From Myxococcota bacterium (GTDB lineage: Bacteria; Myxococcota_A; Polyangia; HGW-17): 46,406 nt of DNA. The position numbers and the translations under genes were made by a program. Positions 41,806 to 46,406 of the stretch are shown piece by piece (position 1 is the first letter of the stretch; each line of letters begins with the position of its first letter). The notes beneath the pieces are model-generated. The model was given only the letters and a program-made list of their open reading frames with translations, did not search any database and was not told the DNA's origin. The stretch covers positions 1-46,406 of the forward strand of contig JAHITJ010000156.1 in the NCBI GenBank assembly GCA_018817795.1, written 5' to 3'.

Positions 41806-43391
41806 CCATGTTTCATATGAACGCCGAACACCTCGAGCCCCTGCGCGTGGAGATCGTTCCGCGCCTGCTGGAGCTGCGCTGGCCCCGCTTCCTGTACCAG
41901 TGGGAAAAACACCCGTACGGGCTCGGTCCACGCAGCCATCCGGTGCTCGCGGCCCTGGAAAAATCCGCCGGCGTGCTGCTGTCGGTGTCGGCCTGGCTCA
42001 AGCAGGCCGCGCCCGAACCCGACGACTCCCCCTCCCCGGGCTGGAGCCGGCTCGCGGCCGTCCACGCCGCCGCCCTGGTGCTCGCCCACGACCTCGACGA
42101 GCTCACCGGCCACCGCGTGCGGGCCGTGAACCCGATGCCACTGCGCGAGACCCGGCAGGTCCTCGAGGATCCGAACTTCCTCGACGCGTTCATCAAGGAC
42201 GCACTGCACTACACGCAGGATCACGTGCGCCAGGGACACGACGCGGACATGGCGCTGTGCGCCTACGCACGCCTGCTGTGCCTGAGCTGCCTGTCCCTGT
42301 CCCGGGATCCGCGCCACGCGGCCAACCACGAGCGAAACCGGAACGTTCATTTTCATATTTACGATATCCATTTCCCCGTGTTCGGCGAGATCCGCAAGGA
42401 TCAGACCAGCCTCGTGCTGCCGGTGCGCATGGAGAACATCGTCGGCAACCAGGAGTTCCTGCGGGCCGGCCGGCGCCTCGTGCGCGACCTCATCGCCTGG
42501 GATCCGGAGTCACGGAAGAACCCCAAGCGCCTCAACCCGATCCTGTTCGCCCTGGGCAAGCCCGGCTGTGGCAAGACCGCCTCGGCCCACGCCGTCGGAC
42601 AGCACCTCCTCACCGAAGCCGCCGCCGTCGGTCTGATGGCGAAGTTCTGTGTGATCCGTCGTACCGACTGGGCCTCGGCCTACCAGAACGCCTCGGCCGC
42701 CTCCCTCATCGAGCGCTTCACCTCGGAGCTCAACGGCTTTCCGGGCGTGGTGGCGTTCTACTGGCCCGACATCGACACGGCCTTCGGCGCCCGCGGCGGC
42801 GGCGACCTGCGCGCCGAGGAAAAAAGCATCCTGGGCGCGGCCTTCGGCCTGTTCGACGGCACAATCCTGCCGGCCAACGGGCAGTGGATCCTGATGTGCG
42901 ACGCCAACTACATGCAAATGGACGACGCCACCGTCAGCCGGCTCACCCAGCAGCCATACCTGCTCGAGGGTCCCGTCAGCGCCGCCGATTACGTGCGTCT
43001 GGTCCGCGACGAGCTGCTCGGTGAGGAATACAGCAAGCACATCGAATGCACCGCGGCGCAGTGGGTCGAGTTCGGAATCATGGCCTCCGAGAAGGCCGTG
43101 TCCGGGCGCGACTGCGCACACTTCGCCCGCCGGCTGATCTCGCGCATCGAGGACGTGAATTATCCCGATGGATTCTTCAAGGCAGACTATGAAAAGCGCC
43201 TGCACTTTTTGAGCCTCGTGCGAAAGAATCTGGAGTTCAGCGTCTTCTTGTCGGAGTTCGAATACACCCTGGACTTCTGCCTGGCCGCCCGCCGCAAGGA
43301 GGAGGAGGACCAGGTTTCATCCCTGGCCCGCGAGTTGATCCGCATGGAGAAGGCCCGCCGTCTCGCCGAAGAGGGAATGGACGGAGAATAG
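41802..43391 (+). CDS. AAA ATPase with intact Walker A and altered Walker B, third gene of the novel operon
   Basis: 529 residues. Residues 1-~210 are a helical N-terminal region. The classical AAA core follows: Walker A GKPGCGKT (252-259); a DEIDA-equivalent in VVAFYWPDIDTAFGARG, where the usual Asp-Glu is Pro322-Asp323; sensor-1-like DANYM, whose neighbouring MDDATVSR parallels the LDPALLR segment of FtsH/Cdc48-type domains. The Arg-finger segment is not recognisable. So nucleotide binding is likely and hydrolysis uncertain, perhaps reliant on Asp323. The C-terminal ~100 residues are helical. AGGTGA precedes the ATG. It is coupled to the preceding gene and 6 bases from the GHKL-like gene. 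Likely remodels or assembles its operon partners. Confidence 0.85.
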   Translation: MTMFHMNAEHLEPLRVEIVPRLLELRWPRFLYQWEKHPYGLGPRSHPVLAALEKSAGVLLSVSAWLKQAAPEPDDSPSPGWSRLAAVHAAALVLAHDLDELTGHRVRAVNPMPLRETRQVLEDPNFLDAFIKDALHYTQDHVRQGHDADMALCAYARLLCLSCLSLSRDPRHAANHERNRNVHFHIYDIHFPVFGEIRKDQTSLVLPVRMENIVGNQEFLRAGRRLVRDLIAWDPESRKNPKRLNPILFALGKPGCGKTASAHAVGQHLLTEAAAVGLMAKFCVIRRTDWASAYQNASAASLIERFTSELNGFPGVVAFYWPDIDTAFGARGGGDLRAEEKSILGAAFGLFDGTILPANGQWILMCDANYMQMDDATVSRLTQQPYLLEGPVSAADYVRLVRDELLGEEYSKHIECTAAQWVEFGIMASEKAVSGRDCAHFARRLISRIEDVNYPDGFFKADYEKRLHFLSLVRKNLEFSVFLSEFEYTLDFCLAARRKEEEDQVSSLARELIRMEKARRLAEEGMDGE

Positions 43392-43397
43392 GTCCTT

Positions 43398-44909
43398 ATG
43401 GAAGACGGCTTTTCCCTGGTCCGGGAGTTTCTGCGCCCACAGTTGACCTCGCGGGCACCGGTATTGGTGTCGCTGTGGGGACAGTTGCATGATTTTGAAA
43501 CTGTTATCATCGGGGCGCTGCAACGGGCCGCGGCCCTTGGCGCGCGCGACGTGGACCTGCGCGTGGAGACCGATGCGGAGACCGGGATCTTCACGGTCGT
43601 GGAAATGGCAGATACGGCCCCCGGCCTCTCCCTGACCCAACTGCGACGCTGGCTCGCCGAGGGCACGCCACCCACAGGGGACGCATACGATTGGACCCTG
43701 CCGCCCTGCCCGGCGCCCACGGGACCGTCCGGGTTCGCGCTGACCCGGCTGCGCACCTCCCATGCCGGACAGACCGTCGAAGCGTGGATCCTGCCCGAAG
43801 GCACCTGGGAGATTCACCTGCACTCCGAGAACGTGGTGGGCAACCGCAGCCTGTGGTACCTGCGCACCCCGGATCCCGCGACGGCGCTGTCCCGGATCCG
43901 CGCCTGTGTCCAGGAGCGCTGCGCGCGGTCGTCGCTTCGGATCTTCCTGCAGGGAGAGCCCCTGCTTCCCGCCGCGGGTCCTGCCGACTCCGTGTTTCAC
44001 GTGGAGCACGCCGACCCCGTGGTCCGCCGCCGGCTGGACCTGATCTCCCGGGGACAGGGCGAGATCGTCCTCCACCACCGTGGATTTCTGATGCAGCGGG
44101 GGCCCTGCCCGGTGCCGCATCTTCACTTCGAGTGGGACACAGCCGTGCGATCCGACATCGGGGACGCCGCCGCCGCGGTGGGGCGTCACTTCGAGGCGGC
44201 GCACCGCCAACTGGGGCTGGAGCTGGCCGCGCAGCTGGCACAAGGCGCCATCGGGGCCAATGTGTGGGTGCTGTTCCTGTCGGGGATTCCGGAGCCGGAG
44301 TGGATGGAGCTCCCTGTCGGCCGGGATCTGCGCGGCCTCCCCTTTTCCACGAGGGATCTGATCGTCCAGACCGCCGTACCGGTCTCCCCGCTCTCGACGC
44401 TCCCCCCGGTGGGCGCCCAGATCCGCCTCATCGACGAGAACGTCTGGTCCCCCGGTGTGCTGTCCCAACTGCGCCGCACGGTGACCCGCTCGGGGCTTTC
44501 GGAGGCTGCGGCCTCCGGGGAGGGCATCGCGGCCCGCCGGTGGCTCCCGTCCGGCACGGATCGTGATCCGGCCGCTGCAGGCCCCTGCGCGGGCTGGCCA
44601 CGGCTGTGGGCCCGGTTGGCCGCCCGGGATCCGCGCCTGGCCTTCGCCGGTGGCCTGATCCTGGCGGAGGTCCATCAACCGGACGCAGGTGCATGGCCCT
44701 TCTTTCCGGCCGACGGGACGGCCGAACTGGCCCGGCTGCGCACGCTCCCGCTGGCACCCTGGAACCTCGAAGGCGCCCTCTGGCTGGCCGTCAACCATCC
44801 CATCGTGGCGCGGTTGGCCGGCATCGCCGAGCCGGCCGCCGCCGTCTGGATCCTCGCCCGCCTGGTGCTGCTTTCGCAGGATCTCGAGCCCGACGACGAC
44901 GCGCTCTAA
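43398..44909 (+). CDS. GHKL-fold (Hsp90/MutL-like) protein lacking catalytic residues, fourth gene of the novel operon
   Basis: 503 residues. Residues about 33-90 align by pattern with the MutL/Hsp90 N-box and G1 region: hydrophobic helix, then LGARDVDLRVETD (as DAGATRIDID) and EMADTAPGLS (as DNGCGI). Glu and Asn of the N-box (MutL E29, N33) are replaced by Gly39 and Arg43. The Asp of the G1 box is kept (Asp72), but a Gly becomes Ala74. So ATP hydrolysis is unlikely, and this would be a pseudo-ATPase or scaffold. The middle region (about 215-290) resembles the Hsp90 middle-domain helix, with VPHLHFEWDTAVRSDIGDAA. The rest is not recognised. It starts 6 bases after the AAA gene. The family assignment rests on pattern only. 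Confidence 0.75.
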   Translation: MEDGFSLVREFLRPQLTSRAPVLVSLWGQLHDFETVIIGALQRAAALGARDVDLRVETDAETGIFTVVEMADTAPGLSLTQLRRWLAEGTPPTGDAYDWTLPPCPAPTGPSGFALTRLRTSHAGQTVEAWILPEGTWEIHLHSENVVGNRSLWYLRTPDPATALSRIRACVQERCARSSLRIFLQGEPLLPAAGPADSVFHVEHADPVVRRRLDLISRGQGEIVLHHRGFLMQRGPCPVPHLHFEWDTAVRSDIGDAAAAVGRHFEAAHRQLGLELAAQLAQGAIGANVWVLFLSGIPEPEWMELPVGRDLRGLPFSTRDLIVQTAVPVSPLSTLPPVGAQIRLIDENVWSPGVLSQLRRTVTRSGLSEAAASGEGIAARRWLPSGTDRDPAAAGPCAGWPRLWARLAARDPRLAFAGGLILAEVHQPDAGAWPFFPADGTAELARLRTLPLAPWNLEGALWLAVNHPIVARLAGIAEPAAAVWILARLVLLSQDLEPDDDAL

Positions 44910-44942
44910 ATGGCTCGAATAGTTGATTAATAAATATGTGAA

Positions 44943-46139
44943 TTATTTTCCGAGGCTCGCGCGCAGAATGCGCTCCACCACCGCCGGGGTGATGTCCTTA
45001 TTCTCGCCCAGACCTTTTTTATAAATCGACATCTGCCCCAGCACGCGCTGCAGCACCTCTTCGGTCACCAGCTCCGGATCCAGCCGCACAGGCACCTCGA
45101 GGCCGGTAAAGAACGCCTCGATGGCCTCGATCGTCGCAGCGGCCGCCCCATCGGCATCGGCTCCGGCCAAGGCATCGGCTCCGGCCAAGGCATCGGCCGC
45201 AGTCACCCCGAACACCCGGCGTCCGAGTTGGGCCAGTTTGCCCCGCTTGGTCTGGATCCGGTCCCGCAGCAGCCATGGCAGCACCACCGCCAGGGACCGG
45301 GCGTGATCCATCCCGGCCTCGGCCGTAAGCGCATGCCCGATCAGGTGCGTGCTCCAGTCCTGCACCACGCCGCATCCGACGAGGCGGTTGAGCGCCATCG
45401 TGGCGCACCACATGATCTCGCCGCGCACCGCCAGATCGTCAGGATTCTGCTTGATCAGGGGGCCGCACTCCACGAGGGTGGCCAGGATGCCCTCGGCGAT
45501 GCGGTCCTGCAACGGCGAGAACACATCCTTGGTGCAGTACTGCTCCATCACGTGGACAAAGGCATCAGCGATCCCGTTGGCCGTGTACCGCCACGGCAGA
45601 GACAGCGTGAAGGCCGGGTCCAGGATGGCAAACTTCGGAAAAAGTTTCTCACTCATAAAGGGCTGCTTGTCGGTGGGATTCCGGCGGGAGACCACCGCGC
45701 CGTCGTTCATCTCCGACCCCGTCCCGGGCAGGGTGAGCACCACGCCCAGGGGCAGCGCCTCCCGGATCTTCTCGCGGCCCGTGACCAGTTGCCACGGATC
45801 GTCCCCCGTATACGGCACCGTCGCAGCGATGAACTTGGCCCCGTCGATGACCGAACCCCCGCCGGCGGCCAGCAGAAACTTCGCCCCACAGCGGCGCGCC
45901 ACGTCCACGGCCCGCAGCAGCGTGTCCAACTGGGGATTGGGCTCCACGCCCGAAAACTCCACCACCTCGATGCCGGAGAGGGCTCCCAGGATCGCCTCCC
46001 GTACGCCATTTTTGCGGATGGATTCCCCCCCGCTCACCAGCAGGATGGGACCTTCGGCCGGCACGTTGGCGCGCAGTTTGTCCAGCGATCCCGGTCCGAA
46101 GATCAACCGGACGGGATTGTAATACGTAAAGTTCAGCAT
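44943..46139 (-). CDS. Iron-containing alcohol dehydrogenase, YqhD/BdhA type
   Basis: 398 residues from ATG 46139, with AAGGAGG upstream; an upstream frame to 46370 would run into the insertion sequence and is rejected. The N-terminus NFTYYNPVRLIFGPGSL is typical of YqhD/butanol dehydrogenases. It has the nucleotide motif AAGGGSVIDGAKF, TLPGTGSEMN, and the metal-site region NGIADAFVHVMEQY and HLIGHALTAEAGMDHARSLAVVLP. The family reduces short aldehydes to alcohols with NADPH, with iron or zinc in the active site. The duplicated ADALAG insert in the last third is unusual. It converges with the GHKL-like gene (33 bases between stops). Confidence 0.93.
   Translation of the reverse strand: MLNFTYYNPVRLIFGPGSLDKLRANVPAEGPILLVSGGESIRKNGVREAILGALSGIEVVEFSGVEPNPQLDTLLRAVDVARRCGAKFLLAAGGGSVIDGAKFIAATVPYTGDDPWQLVTGREKIREALPLGVVLTLPGTGSEMNDGAVVSRRNPTDKQPFMSEKLFPKFAILDPAFTLSLPWRYTANGIADAFVHVMEQYCTKDVFSPLQDRIAEGILATLVECGPLIKQNPDDLAVRGEIMWCATMALNRLVGCGVVQDWSTHLIGHALTAEAGMDHARSLAVVLPWLLRDRIQTKRGKLAQLGRRVFGVTAADALAGADALAGADADGAAAATIEAIEAFFTGLEVPVRLDPELVTEEVLQRVLGQMSIYKKGLGENKDITPAVVERILRASLGK
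45154..45198. repeat. 18-base tandem repeat in the alcohol dehydrogenase gene
   Basis: GCATCGGCTCCGGCCAAG occurs exactly twice in tandem (45154-45171 and 45172-45189), followed by a nine-base partial copy. In the protein this gives ADALAGADALAGADADG, an Ala-rich helical stretch in the last third of the enzyme, so copy number can vary in frame. Confidence 0.85.
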
Positions 46140-46163
46140 AGGACCCCTCCTTGGGTTCTCCGA

Positions 46164-46192
46164 AAAGTAACACTTCCCCGGACGGGCCTCAA
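46164..46192 (-). promoter_or_regulatory. Possible promoter for the alcohol dehydrogenase
   Basis: Minus strand: TTGAGG (46192-46187), 17 bases, TACTTT (46169-46164), about 25 bases before ATG 46139. The -35 and -10 are only fair matches, but the spacing is ideal. Confidence 0.35.
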
Positions 46193-46276
46193 GACCGATT
46201 CGACTCCGGCTCCCTCCATGAAACCCCCCGCACGACCTGAGAATATCGTGTTTTCCCCGACAGGCTGGTCTGGCCC

Positions 46277-46406
46277 TGTGAAAGTGGACACCTGATTTAT
46301 GGGGTGTAAAGTCCCCATAGGAGGGTTTCATGGCCGGGAAGAAACATCGCATTTTCAGTAAACAGTTCAAAGAGGACGCGGTGAGGTTGGTGAAGGAGAG
46401 CGGGGA
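46277..46406 (+). mobile_element. Left end of an IS3-family insertion sequence, cut by the window edge
   Basis: TGTGAAAGTGGACACCTG (46277-46294) has the look of an IS3-type terminal inverted repeat. A perfect 7-base hairpin, TATGGGG/CCCCATA (46298-46304 with 46313-46319), stands just before the GGAGGG ribosome site, as insertion sequences often have to block readthrough translation. The transposase OrfA follows. The right end and target duplication lie outside the window, so exact ends are not proven. Confidence 0.7.
46330..46406 (+). CDS. IS3-family transposase OrfA, N-terminal fragment
   Basis: The first 25 residues (MAGKKHRIFSKQFKEDAVRL and VKESG) are the start of the HTH_Tnp_1 helix-turn-helix domain that opens OrfA of IS3-type elements, whose signature is FSxEFKxEAVRLV. 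AGGAGGG lies seven bases upstream. The gene is complete at its 5' end and runs off the window; integrity of the rest, and of orfB, cannot be judged. Confidence 0.85.
   Translation, partial: MAGKKHRIFSKQFKEDAVRLVKESG

Noticed and set aside
1-46406. tRNA, rRNA or CRISPR arrays
   Set aside because: No T-loop/acceptor-stem combinations, rRNA segments or regularly spaced repeats were found by eye on either strand.

Overview
The window is GC-rich, densely coded DNA from a Gram-negative bacterium, most likely from the former Deltaproteobacteria (Myxococcota, Bradymonadota or a neighbouring, perhaps uncultured, lineage). The signs are many large lipoproteins, a Hanks-type kinase with a PEGA domain, six-cysteine tandem repeats joined to SBBP-type repeats, a MYXO-CTERM-like segment, a TonB-like protein and a large lipoprotein S41 protease. 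AsnA, a YqhD-type iron alcohol dehydrogenase and a probable flavin-based electron-bifurcating complex suggest anaerobic or fermentative redox metabolism. The phylum is an inference; the sequence carries no rRNA marker.

Layout. 1-479 has no convincing gene. 480-8403 (minus) is a probable five-gene operon: the three subunits of a molybdenum hydroxylase (FAD, 2Fe-2S and molybdopterin), then two lipoproteins, the last an S41 protease. 8585-11670 (plus) encodes a cysteine-repeat surface lipoprotein and a small coiled-coil protein. A structured, repeat-bearing gap (11671-11916) separates these from a fused membrane/spermidine-synthase-like protein (11917-15465, minus). A strong promoter then drives a 1392-residue protein that looks like two exported lipoproteins fused in frame (15586-19764), followed by a small barrel-like protein. 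20432-21772 is a POT-family transporter.

22000-30227 (minus) is a long co-directional run: asnA, a YceD/DUF177 protein, rpmF, rpiB, ribD, ribE, a RibB with a degenerate RibA-like domain, a CoA-transferase/GNAT fusion and a TonB-like protein. 30453-35180 (plus) is a signalling operon of Ser/Thr kinase, TPR/coiled-coil membrane protein, DUF192 lipoprotein and a protein with two cNMP-like domains. 35335-39753 (minus) encodes NuoE-like, NuoF-like and NfnB/GltD-like subunits arranged as in Stn/Hyd-type electron-bifurcating complexes.

Divergent from that, 39959-44909 (plus) is a tightly coupled four-gene operon: a coiled-coil protein, an unknown protein, an AAA ATPase with an altered Walker B and a degenerate GHKL (Hsp90/MutL-like) protein. 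This is the best candidate here for an undescribed system. The window closes with an iron alcohol dehydrogenase (minus) and the left end of an IS3-family insertion sequence cut by the window edge.
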